A DNA stretch of 64,000 nucleotides from Lenzites betulinus (taxonomy: Eukaryota > Basidiomycota > Agaricomycetes > Polyporales > Polyporaceae), in contig JABYQU010000021.1 in the NCBI GenBank assembly GCA_022264855.1, forward strand, positions 186,001 through 250,000. Direction: 5' to 3'. Position numbers and translations under genes: made by a program. Every line of letters starts with the position of its first letter. The first letter of the stretch is position 1. The notes beneath the pieces are model-generated. The model did no database searches and was not told where the DNA came from. It was given only the letters and a program-made list of their open reading frames with translations. This document shows, piece by piece, positions 34,661-45,385 of this stretch.

Positions 34661-35194
34661 CTGTAGATATGGACTTCGAGGAGCGTGACATATAGAGAGT
34701 ACGAACCGGAGAGCTCGGAGCAGCTCATACATCGCTACAGTTACTTATCGTTGTTGTATAGTGCACAAGTTCTGCATAGTGGTATCGAGTATTGCAATTG
34801 TAGGATCAGATGATAATACGTATCTATACCTTTTTCATTATTTTCCTCGATCGACTTCAGGACACAAAACAACGGGGTATATATATGCAAATCCAACCGG
34901 CGCGACACAGCGCTACATGCCCCACGCCTCTATATACCATTCCAAGGTTCGAGGTGCGGGGTCCTACAAGTGAACAAGACAACATGACATCGATTCGATT
35001 GACACCAGCCAGGGGTAAAACAACCGAGCGACGATACATTAGGAGGATAGTTATGGGAAGAGATCCGCCGTCCAAACCAGTGAAGTATGCAGCGTACCCA
35101 TAACCCAGCGGAAGAAGAAACACAGCAGTCTGTCCGAAACCCAGCGCGCACGCCAGGGGTAAGTCAAACCACACAAAGACGCGAGAGTCGCCAA
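34661..35194. other. Convergent 3' region between UNC80-like and CRH genes
   Basis: Two genes end towards each other here; 534 bases, presumably the two 3' UTRs. It contains the short alternating tract GGGGTATATATATGCAAAT near 34874. No gene seen. Confidence 0.5.
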
Positions 35195-37033
35195 TCAGAC
35201 AAGCAGTGCGCCCACGGCGAGCATCGTGCCTGCGACTACTGCGCCCCACACGCCTCCGTAAGCACCCGCCCGTGGACCGGCGCCGTTGTTCACGGTCGTC
35301 TGGTTCGTGACGTCGACGGCGGGGGTGAACGCAGAGGTATTCTTGCCGTACACGTATGACTGGGCGCCGGCCGGGTTCGAGCTGGCGTCCGCGCACTTGA
35401 CTGAGACGGATTGCACAAGCGCGTAGAAGTGGCCTGCGGCAACGTAATCCGGGTCGTTCCAGTTGATCATCCCTCCCGCCCAGTCAATGGTACCCTGCGC
35501 GGAGGTGTTTATGCCAGCGGGCCAGATGCTGGGGTGCGTAGGACGCGGCGAGGCGGGGTAGGTGTAAGCGTTAGCGACAAGCAGTTAAAGAGAAGAGGGG
35601 ACGGTGTACCTGAGTTCGATGCGCGAGGGCGTGCTGGGGTACCTGCTCACGCCGTCCGAACCAGTGACGTCCGATCGCTTGAGCGTGCGCACAGCGTTGC
35701 CGTCGATGAGCCATGTCAGTGTGTCCTGCTGCCAGTCGATCTGCACGTTATTCCTATCAGCCACGATTCAAAGTTGCTCTGAGGCCTGCGCGGAGGACGC
35801 ACGGTGTAGTCGTGGTAGTTGACGAATGTATCCGTCAGGTTGCCATGGATATCGCCCTGGGTCTGAGAGGCTGCAAGACCGGTGAGTGTGGTCACGTTCA
35901 ACAGTACGGTGCGCGGTACGTACGTATGACACCCTGCCAGAAATAGTTAGACTGGCCCTGCGTGGTGGCGGCACCAGGGAACTCCCAGTCGATTTCGTCC
36001 TTGATATCGGACATAGTGATGAATGCGGTCACTACGCCACCCCATTTACCGGTTTTCACTGTGTTCGCATGTCAGCTATACTCATTCAAAGCGCGCGACC
36101 GGGGTTGCTCATATACGCACGCCTGGCGTTAATCGTGCCGTAGTGGACGTAGCGAGTCGAGCTAAGCCGGGTGCCTCCATTGGATTCGGTCAACGTCATG
36201 GCAAGCTCGCCCGGGCTCGACCCATTGATGATGGCACCCTGGTTGATCACGAAGTCATACTTGGTCGCGTTGCCGTCAAACAGAGTCGAGTTTGTCAGGA
36301 TGCGCGAGAAGTCGGTGAACGTGTACTACGCGGGAAGGTAAGCATCCATGTAACGCCCAAACCGAGCGGTCATCTCGAGGCTGCGGTCGCGGGCACACAC
36401 GAGGCCGGAGGTGCATAGCTACGCGCGGCTGCCCAAAATACGCCCGTCGAGAATATCGTGATGACGGCGTGTGCGGCGGAAGCAGCGGGCAGTGCACGCC
36501 GCGCGGGCAGAACAGACCCCATGCCGACCGCAGCCGTGGCGCGCAGCGCATCCCTTCCAATACCCCGAGTCTTGCAAGTTTCGGAGGGAGCGCCAAGCAG
36601 GCAGAGAGAACAGTAACATGCACGTACGTTGGCGTTCTGGCAGACAGGTTCAGGCATGCATGACGTGAGGGTGTTGGAGGCGAGGGGATTGCATCCGCCC
36701 ATGCAGAACTGTATTTCAATCCGTCAACGGGGTGGGCTGAAATTATTGAGGTAGATAGAACGTACGCTGCCGGTCCCACAGAAACCGAATTCACCTACGG
36801 GCAGTCGAGGTTGGTCTGTGCGCCACAAGCAGGGTATGGAGGTACCACTCACTGCAGCATGGTGCGGACGACTGGCAGAGCGACGTTGCGTTGCTGTCCA
36901 AAGAGACATGGTGAGATCACGGCGACCATGGGCTCAAAAATGATACCTACCACTGTTGGGCGGAAACAGCAGACAACGAGGCCAGGAGAGAGAGGGAGAG
37001 CGCCGCGAGGGTGGCGGAAAGCTTGAAGGACAT
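35195..37033 (-). CDS. GH16 chitin-glucan crosslinking transglycosylase (CRH family), GPI-anchored
   Basis: Cell-wall enzyme that transfers chitin onto beta-glucan. It has 368 residues from nine exons: 37033-36951, 36893-36853, 36794-36766, 36708-36628, 36325-36121, 36058-35924, 35870-35803, 35740-35610 and 35528-35195. A signal peptide (residues about 1-25, ending SAVSAQQ) is followed by a Cys-rich segment (CCSEFGFCGTGSQFCMGGC) like a small chitin-binding module. The catalytic motif is DEIDWEFPG, with nucleophile and acid/base Glu at about 168 and 172. Other conserved parts are YVHYGTINARLKTGKWGGVV, NYHDYTIDW and LSIWPAGINTSAQGTIDWAGG. The Ser/Asn-rich tail and C-terminal hydrophobic stretch fit GPI attachment. 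Intron 4 is 302 bp, while the others are 53-81 bp. Confidence 0.94.
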
Positions 37034-37299
37034 GAGGGAGGCTCGTTAGATGTGGGGTGGTTCCAGGTAGAGACAGCAGTTCAGAATGAGAGATTATAAG
37101 TAGCGCGACCAGCAGCCGAGAGATGAGATGAGGGTCGGAAGTAAGGCGATGCGAGACAAGATCCTGCCGCGGTCGACCCCAACATACCCCGCACAAAAAG
37201 GTAAATTGTTAACGGTTTTGGTTAACGTTTATTGTCCTCATCAATTTGAGACAAGCCTTGATCAACATCAAACATGCTTCGTGAATAATGTATCACATA
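37034..37299 (-). promoter_or_regulatory. Promoter of the CRH gene
   Basis: The minus strand has ACTTATAATC about 55 bases before the start codon, a plausible TATA element. The rest up to R2 copy C shows nothing else. Confidence 0.35.
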
Positions 37300-38740
37300 G
37301 AACAAGCCGTTGTTAGGTGGCATATATAGTAACGTAAAGCTCATTACAACAAAGCTATCGCTACAGGACTTGAGCTTGAACTGCCATGGGTAGAGCCGGA
37401 TGAGGAGGAAAGAGCCACTGGGGGATCGTTGGTCAGGGAATGGCCTTTGACATGGTAATTGGCGGATTGCCGTTGGAGCGTACGAGTACGGTGCAAATAA
37501 GGCGGACAGGGAGTGGTATTGATGGTGAGTAGGCGGCGAATGCCAACTTCTTGCCTTGTATAATAGCAGCGATTGGTTTCTTCAGGAGGATGAAGGGATC
37601 GATGAATGGTGTTGCGGCCATACGGAACACGAAATGCTTTTTAGCGTAGCGAACGAGTGTTGAGGTTCGCCATGATCCCTCCATGCGGTGGTAAATCTCC
37701 GGGAAAAACACGGCGCCCCATGCCCGTTCGCCCATGCTGAGCGGAGGGTGAGCGCACGGACTCGGAGAAGTTGCATGTAGGCGTACTCGGGATTCTGCAG
37801 CTCCGTGCCCAGAGGAGAGGATTGTGACGGGGGTGAATGACAAGACTTCACGCTAAGTCGCGTAGGCCTGTGGGGAACGCACTTGATCGGGCGCGGACAA
37901 GGAGTTTGTGCCATAGCGCGTATTCTCTTCGAGTGGATTGTCCAAAGCGCTGTGGCCACTGCTTCCGGCGAGTCGGAGCGGCTGCTTGATCACCACGCCT
38001 CGGCGGCCAGCGAGCACTGCCCGTCGCGCCCGTGGATAGGCGTGTTTGGAATGAGGGTTGCACAGACACCGGGTCTGCTTTCGCGCAGTGGCCCGAGGGA
38101 TTGACGTTGGTCGCACGCGCGATGTAGCAGCGAACGGCCATTTGAACTACCCCAACCGGGAATGTTGGTCTACCCTCTTTCAAAGAAGGGGAATCCCGTG
38201 CTGTAGGTGCGGCCGACTCGTGCTGGCCGCGAAGGAGAGCCGGAGACGACACCCGGTCAGCGCTGCGAGATGGAACGGAAACAGGTCAGTGCGATTGACT
38301 ATGCGAGAGCGCGTGGCAGGACATACAGTAAGTTCCCATGTCTGCGGGATCCACCTCGCCGGATGTGAGGAGGAATCACCGAGAAAGAGGCCCAGCCAGG
38401 GGGCGAGCATCGGATAGAGTAGGATTATGTGGAGGAAACGAAAGGGCGGCGGCGAGGAAGTTCGCCAGCGCATGCTGAATTCTTAGAAGTTGTGGGCAGG
38501 GCTGTCCGGTGAGGTTGTCGGGGTGGTTGTGCGAGAAGGCTAGGGATGGTGGGAGATACTGTCGAATCCGCAGGCTTTATATAGGCCGCCAGCATTGGTT
38601 GCGTATCCCACAAACAATGGGGGCGCTTTACCCTGTCGAGCCATGGCCGGACCTCAATTGCGTAGTTCCGGATCTGGCAGGCATATCTTTGAAAGAACTA
38701 GAGCGTGGCATATCTTTGCTCGCACAGTCGTTGGTGGCAA
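37300..38740 (-). repeat. Repeat R2, diverged copy C
   Basis: Shares with copies A and B the junction motif GTTAGGTGGCAT, the block GCAATT..GCCATGGC, a TATATAAAG box (38574-38584, minus strand), and an ATG about 105-110 bases beyond it opening the frame MRWRTSSPPPFRFLHIILL. Overall similarity is clearly lower than between A and B. It may be an older copy or a relative that is not part of the same mobile unit. Confidence 0.6.
38180..38473 (-). pseudogene. R2 gene, copy C (best-preserved 5' exon)
   Basis: A 97-codon frame from the ATG at 38473. The first 49 residues (through PARWIPQTWELT) look like genuine protein, with a hydrophobic stretch HIILLYPMLAPWLGLFLG. A GTATGT follows at codon 50 and a CTCGCAG lies about 60 bases later. 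Splicing there meets a stop at once, so the copy is either broken or spliced differently. Further downstream on the same strand are open stretches in changing frames, including ERAWGAVFFPEIYHRMEGSW, which could be later exons. No family recognised. Confidence 0.4.
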
Positions 38741-39351
38741 TGTAAGTACCGGGTGGCGGTGAACACGGCTCACTGAGGGACTGTGAATGCCTTTCGCGAA
38801 TATCCAATTTGTTCCTTCCCTCCTAGTAAGCGAATTGGTAGGCACTAGCCGGGGGCAAACAATGTGATTGTAAGCCTTCAAAGGGGCTACGGAACACAAT
38901 AAGCAAGTCAGTTCGTCAACGACAGTGCGGCAACTCTAACAGCGTACGCACCAATTGGGACTACGCAAATTAAAGGGGTACGATACGCAAGACACCCGTA
39001 CCCTGCCAGGGAGACTGCGTACGTTCCTCATGGGTAGAGATCCCTCCAACATACCCCAAGTGGGGATATTCAAATTCAATACAATGTACACACCAAACAA
39101 TGTTCATCGATGGGCCGGGGATGGACGAGCGGCGCTATGAAAGAAAAATGCCGTGAAGTCCTAGTTCAGTGCCAACGGTACAACTTCGACCCCGATGTTT
39201 GGCGGTTCGGCGCAATTGAGTGTACTTGACAACAGGGTGGCCAACCTCGCCATGTACCTTTGATTCTGCGCGAGGTACGGTAACTTACAATAGGAGTAAG
39301 GACGCACATATGCATCTGACCAAGCTTCTTCCGAGGCACGAATCCCGGCGC
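38741..39351. other. Intergenic region downstream of the MFS gene
   Basis: About 610 bases without a gene; presumably the 3' UTR of the minus-strand MFS gene and the flank of R2 copy C. Confidence 0.4.
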
Positions 39352-41390
39352 TCACTCGAACCGACGAGGAGCACTCGGTACCAGCACCCACAAGAATATC
39401 ATGAACCCCATCATCAACACAAGCCTGGGGTGAACATTGTGGTCAGAAGCACACCCCGAACAGTTGGCGTACTTACAGCGGTTGCAGACTCTTGATGCCG
39501 ACCTTGGACGCGAGCACGCCGGTGAGGAAGGGCAGGAAGGCGGACCCCGCCTGGCCGAACCCGGCAATCCAGCCAATGCATCCGGTAAGGAGCCACGGAG
39601 GTAGGACGCGGCTCGTGTGGTGCATGACAACCGGATAGATAGGCCCGAGGAGAAGGCCAACGAAGGAGACGGCAACGGCGCCCCCGACGAGCGAAGGGAC
39701 GAGCCAGATGACGAGCTCCAGGCTGCATGGTGGAGGATGAGGAATATACAGGCGACGAAGTGGGGCGAGACGTACCAGACGGCGAGGGTGGCGTATATCA
39801 GAGGGGCGCGCCGATCGCCGAGCTGTGGTAGTGTCAGAGCATGCGTTACAGCCTGAGCGCAGTGTGGCATACCTTTTGGGTTACCCAGAGCAACGTGATG
39901 CGTCCTATGGTCAGTCCTGATCCCAGCGTTAGTGACTTGTGTTCCCGGCGTAGGTGTAGATGCAGCGCACCGCCAAAAAACCCCGATGAGATGTACCCTG
40001 AAGTCGGCCCACCACCACGCAGTTGGATAATGTACGTAACGATCCAACCTGTCGAGCGGCATTAATCTAACAACCAAATCACCATACGATACACATCACC
40101 TCCGAGGGTAACCTCAATTCCAACATAGAGCAGGATGAAAAATGCGATGAGATGCATTGCACGCAGCCCAAATATCTGCTTGTACTTGTTGCTCACGTCC
40201 CCTTCGTGATTGGGCGCTTGACCGATTTCTGCTAGGCATGCTGAAGGGAACAACAACGGTAAATTTCGAGGCCGTAGAGGACACAGGTGTACACACTATC
40301 TTGATCCTTGAAACGGAAGACAGCGGTGAGGAGCGCGACGTTGGACAACGCGATGCTGAGCAAAACAAGATAGTGGAAGGACCAGTGCCTCGCTTGCGCG
40401 AATTGGGTCGCAACGAGCGGGGCGCACAGTGCACCCGTACCTGCGGGAACGATAGAGTTGTCGCGTTAGCTCTTTTGGGCTACGTGGAGATGCTCTGGCG
40501 GTACCGTAGACGGCGTGCATGATGCTTAATTTCGTAGAGGCGTTGTCCTTGAGTGCAGCGACGTATACGTTTGCGCCTGCGTTCTGCGGTTCGATGGCAA
40601 CAAATGAGTTAGGCCCGACGTTTAGTATACAAGGCACCCTAACCTGGAGTGCCAAACCAAACCCGTTGACTGTGTAGCCCAGGACGAGGACAGGGAAAGG
40701 CGGCGCGGGGGCCTCTATGGCATACCCGGCCACCTGGAACAGCGCACCTAGAGAAAAACCCAGGCTGAGCTGTCGACAAATTTTCCAGGGATCGGTGCTT
40801 ACCCAACACCATAACCTGGGTATTGTATTAGTGGGCTAGCTATATGCATAGTGAGGAAGGAGACACACTTTTCCGAAGCCCAAACGATCTGTAAGCCAGA
40901 TATTTGCTGCCGCACCAGAGACAAAGCCCTGGCAAGATACATGAGTATGAGCACGCGAAACATGCGTCATAACATACGACACAATTGAAGACAAAAATCA
41001 ATGAGACCACTGCAAACCCGATCTAGCAGACAACGTCAATACTCGACGCTCGACTCGAGGTAGTGAAAAGCCTACGTTATAAACAGCTTGAATACGGGGC
41101 AACAGAGGCCCCGTGGTGCCGTCGTTCCATCCAGCAAGGCAGAGCGACCAGCAGACAGTGGCAAACTGTATCCGTGCCTTCCGCTTCATCGCGTCGGTCG
41201 CAGCAGGGAAACTTGCTGATGATGCGGGGGTCCGGGGAACTTCCTGGATCTCGTCCACAAGATTGTCATGGGCTTTGACATTTTCTGCCCCTTGCCGTTC
41301 CGCAGGGATTGATTTATTGAAGGGGGAGTTGTGTACTTCTTCGAGAGGGCGAGGAGAGCGGGGAGAAAGGGTGGTTAGTTCTACGTCCAT
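39352..41390 (-). CDS. Major facilitator superfamily transporter
   Basis: Predicted 12-helix membrane transporter of 458 residues; the substrate cannot be told. There are 13 exons: 41390-41076, 41022-40978, 40928-40869, 40815-40803, 40747-40644, 40583-40505, 40440-40297, 40240-40100, 40048-39971, 39904-39873, 39822-39776, 39722-39477 and 39424-39352. All junctions keep the frame. A 90-residue cytosolic N-terminus precedes LAGWNDGTTGPLLPRIQAVY, which begins helix 1. Other MFS features are FVSGAAANIWLTDRLGFGK (the loop 2-3 region, with Asp-Arg), VNGFGLALQNAGANVYVAAL, and a second half with GPTSGYISSGFFGGRITLLW. The family resembles fungal BSC6/FHS-like carriers, which is a loose guess. The fourth exon is only 13 nt. 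Confidence 0.9.
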
Positions 41391-42105
41391 GATGCACCCT
41401 GTCCTATCCCACTGTGGTGTTGGAGAGAGTAGGGTGATATGTCAATGTCCTGCAGTAATCGTGCGCGTAGGGTGACAACAGGAGCAAGAGCAAGCTTTCA
41501 AGCTCGAAACTGGCTGCGACTCTGGCAGCGCGCACTCCCAGGAGGTCGGGTCTGCGCGTGCATATATACCCGCGTCCTCTCCGCATCACCGCCCAAAACA
41601 GAGGACTATCAACCTGGGAACTTCAGCCGTAATAATATTAGTAAGTAGAGCGGGTGACCCTGGGGAGATGTAGATTACTCACCTCTTTCCACTCTGGCTA
41701 CCATGTCACCAGTGCACCTGAGAGCTACAGCAAAAGAAACATGGAAGCGTATACTGTGTTCAACGAGTTTTTAGTTGAGCATTAAAATATCAAAGCTTCA
41801 GCCTCTTCACTGATCAGTGCTCCCTTACATAATGGACGCGTTAGACGCGTCGGTCACGTGCACCGCTCCACCGCCCGCCGCCGAGTGGTCGCCACCAACG
41901 TCCTTGTACGTTGTTGAGTACGCCGGCGACAAACGACGCCATCCTCTTCGTGTTCAGAACTCTACGAGCAGTCTGTTATACTCCCTCGTCCCCCCTCTCT
42001 ACAATCAACGGCACGCTTGTGGGTGGACGATCTGGACGACCCAAAACCACCAATCACTCATTCGTCAAGTTTGCTCCGTGTTGTGGTATTGCACGGTGCT
42101 GAAAG
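41391..42105. promoter_or_regulatory. Divergent promoter region of the MFS and ELYS-like genes, with two MCB-type sites
   Basis: About 715 bases between divergent start codons. Two ACGCGT hexamers lie at 41836-41841 and 41845-41850, close together, followed by CACGTG. ACGCGT is the binding site of the fungal G1/S factor MBF. An ATG at 41832 opens a 114-codon frame without recognisable content, probably in the 5' leader. Confidence 0.45.
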
Positions 42106-44774
42106 ATGGACGTGGTAAGTACGAGAGCCTCCTTTGCTGTAGACTCACCTATATCGCGTGAGATAGGATATGAGCGCGTCCGCGGATACCGACTTCCTTC
42201 AATATTTCGAGCTCTCTCCCGACCAATTCCCATGGCGGGCACCCAAACCAGAGGAAATTGAGGTCCGACGCGCACATATGTCTGACATGCTCGTGTTCGA
42301 CATCCTCCTCACGTCGGGTGGTATTCGCCATCCTGACACCCTGTTCCCACCCGCTACCCCGGAGGCCTTACAACGGCTCTTGGAGGCGATCACCCACTCG
42401 TCTTATGACGCGCTCAAACAAGACTGCCTCATATACTTCCTGTTGAAATGGCACCAAGATGGCCGCGAGGAAGAGTTCAGGGAGAAGCACGGCATCCCCC
42501 CACAATTCGCGGCCCTTGCAGACGCATACTGGCACTTGGACTCGGGGGTCAACATTGGGGTGTGTGCATTGAGATTCTATCATCATATATGGTCAGCTCA
42601 CATGCGTAGAGAGCGGTTTCGCTGCTGAGCGACGCGCGCCTGAACAGAGACTATCCCTCGAAGATTCTCCAAGCTCTATCTCTCTCGGACAACGCCAGCG
42701 CGTTGATTCGCGAGTATGTCCGGACCGCAAACCCGCTCCTCACAGAACCGGATGACATCGACGCGTACACAATCGCGCTCGCGGAGTCTAGTCTGATGGA
42801 GGCTTGGTCGCACCAGCGTTCGTTTTCCGAAGTCAGTGGAACCAGGAAGAGGCTGGTCCGCAAGATTCTAGATTGGTCCCTGACCCGTAAGTAAGCTCGG
42901 GTAGGAAACGCTCGCTCATGCTGACTGCTTCCATAGCGAAACCGCGCCTTGCACCACTGACCCACCTACTGGCATTCCCATTTTCCCCATACGAGCAGAC
43001 CCTTGTTCACGAATATGCCCTTGAACCACCTCGCCACATACCCGCCGCTTCCATACCGATTATTCAAGACCTCGTCTGCGTGCGACTGGTGCAAAGCGGA
43101 CAGCACGCCGCGGCTATTAAACTCGACCGGCAATTTTCCTCCATCTCGCGTGGCGGTGAGAAGGGTGTGAAGGTAGCTCAAGAGAGGCGACAAATGATGG
43201 ACGAGCTCATGGCAGCTATGCCCGCTGCCGAGCGCCATTTGCTCGAGCTGGAGCTCGAGAATTTCTCCCAGGGACGTGGGATGAACTTCTCTGAGAGCAT
43301 TAGCGTCTCGCAGTCTAAGGGCAAGACACTGGATCTCAGCATGTCGTGGGAGCACTTGGCACCGTCAACGTCGACGGCTAACCGAGGCGTCAACGGCACA
43401 ACGGATTCGCCTTCCAACCTCCCAATCCCTCAACGGTCGAATGCCCCCCGTTTCGGCGGCATACCCCCAGCTACATCTGCGCGTAACGCGCCATTAGCTG
43501 CTGTAGGACGCCCTCCGCCTGTGGAGCTCTCGCCATCCGGTGTGAAGATGCCCATACCGCCCGCTGGACCCTTCCTTTTTGGCGGCATCAAGACCCAGCC
43601 CCCAGCGAGCACCTCCATCTCTGCCAACGGCTCAGCAGGAAAGCCCGCCACGAGCGCAAGCGCCAACTTGTCCTCCCGCGCGCCCGGGCGGTCGCTCTTC
43701 GACGTCTCCGGGAGCGCAAACTCCGCGCCGAACGCGTTCTACCAGCCGCCTGCGAGCACCGGCCAGAAACGCTCGATTTTCGGCACGCTCAACACGTCTG
43801 CGGACCCCCGCCCCGCGCCCACGTCCGTCTTCGCGCACCTCTCCGCGCAACCAAAAAGCGCCGACGACGCGGCAGATACCCCCCCTCGCGGGCCGCACGA
43901 CGCGGATATCAGCATGCAAACAGAACACTCGGATGAGGAGCCTGCAGGTAAAGATGCGTCAGCATCCCGCGCAGCACCCGGGGACCGCACGCGCGAGGAC
44001 GAGGCGGAAGAGGAAGCGGAAGAACAGGAGGAGGAAGAGGACTCCCCTGCGGGCTTCGCGCAGTCGGTTTTCGGCAACGTGCCCAGCGCGCAGACGCGCC
44101 GCATCGCAACGTCGACGGGCTCTCGCATCGCGCGGACGGAGACGGAGGCAAGGCTGCCCCCTGGGGCGTTCCTTCCGGAAGACGATGCGCAGGATGACGC
44201 GCCGAGCCACGCCCAGCAGCAGGAGCAGGACGAGTCGGCATCTGCAGCGCACACGCGTGGAACCCGCAGGACGCGTGCATCGGGCTCGGCTTCTGCGCGC
44301 ACCACTGGCAGTGCTCGCGCGCGGCGTTCGCCCTCCCCCGTGCAGCAGCCGTCGTATGCGCCCGCGCGGTCGACCCGCACGAGGAAGGCGGTGAGGGACG
44401 CAGACCTGGGCCGGAGCATTCCCGGCTCTCTCATGGACGATGACGACGACGATGATGACGATGACTACCACAACGGCCAAGCCCAGCAAGAGGAGGAAGA
44501 GGAGGAGGACGTCATCGCACCGCTGCCCACCCCCGCGCGCCGCTCTTCGCGCAAACCGCGAGCATCCGCTGGCGCCGCGGTGGAGGCCCCCCGGGTCACA
44601 CGGCGCTCCTCGCGCCTCTCCACGGTGTCGTCCGTCGGGTCGTCCTCCCCCGAGCCGGTGTCCCCGCAGAAGATCTCCGCGAAGTCGCGGAGAGGCGCGC
44701 GGGCCTCGGTCGGTGCGGGCACGGCAAAAACAGCGGCGCCGACGAGGGGTAGTTCCAGGAAGAAGCGGGCATAG
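42106..44774 (+). CDS. Nuclear pore ELYS-like protein with AT-hook-type tail
   Basis: Predicted nuclear pore assembly protein with the ELYS domain, 838 residues. Exons: 42106-42114 (MDV), 42167-42559, 42610-42886 and 42937-44774. The ELYS helical domain covers about residues 1-380, with DMLVFDILLTSGG, LQRLLEAITHSSYD, KQDCLIYFLLKWHQDGREEE, LADAYWHLDSGVNIG and LAPLTHLLAFPFSPYEQ. The tail, about 460 residues, is low-complexity and carries acidic runs (nine Asp in a row) and Arg/Ser-rich basic patches (RRSSRKPRAS, RVTRRSSRLS, SSRKKRA) likely to bind DNA. Animal ELYS recruits the Y-complex to chromatin; fungal members are shorter. The ATG at 42170 is an alternative start that would drop only four residues. 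Confidence 0.85.
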
Positions 44775-45385
44775 ACTAACACGACGGTAGCATATTTCGC
44801 TCACCGTGATGTGCCGGTCTGTTGCGCTGCTGTTGTAATGGTTTTTCAAAATGTTCACGGTGGCTCATAAAGCCTAGTCTTGGTATGTCGTAGGCTCGCT
44901 CGTATGTTATGCTAAGCACGAATCGAGGATTCCGGCGCTGCTACTGGGCTGAGAAGTCGCTAGTCTCCAGCAACTGACCGACGCCACGCTCTTCGTTGGA
45001 GAGACCATTCGGCGAGAACATTCACACAAGCACACCTCGAAGTACAAGACAAAACTGATTGCATTCTACGTAACGGCAAGCATGATGCATGAGCATGCGA
45101 CACGGATCTCAAGCGCAGTGACAAGAGCAAAAGAGTGATCCTAGTGGTGGTGTCCATCCGGGTGTTTTGATGACGAGGGCTTGAGTGTTGGGAGCGGGCC
45201 ACAGAGTCTGATGTGCAGGGAGGCGGGGCGTTCTTGTGCAATTAAATGCGGTTTATCGTAGGCGAGGCGGGGATGCTGTGGAGAGTGCGGGTGACAAGAC
45301 ATTGCGGGGTATACGGTTCGGAACACGAGTGTGGTATCGCAGGAAGCAGTGGGTATCAGGGGATGCTGAGACCAAGAGATGGCTT
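44775..45385. other. Convergent 3' region between ELYS-like and RRM genes
   Basis: About 610 bases between two genes that end towards each other; no gene seen. Confidence 0.45.

Noticed and set aside
41832..42161. ATG frame of about 110 codons before the ELYS-like gene
   Set aside because: It leads into the ELYS gene region in a different frame, has no domain, and contains the MCB-type sites, so it is more likely promoter or 5' leader.
43579..44858. Several long frames on both strands within the ELYS-like tail (271, 231 and 299 codons)
   Set aside because: They are shadows of the low-complexity acidic and basic tail of the ELYS-like gene, whose frame is fixed by the upstream ELYS domain and three in-frame introns.
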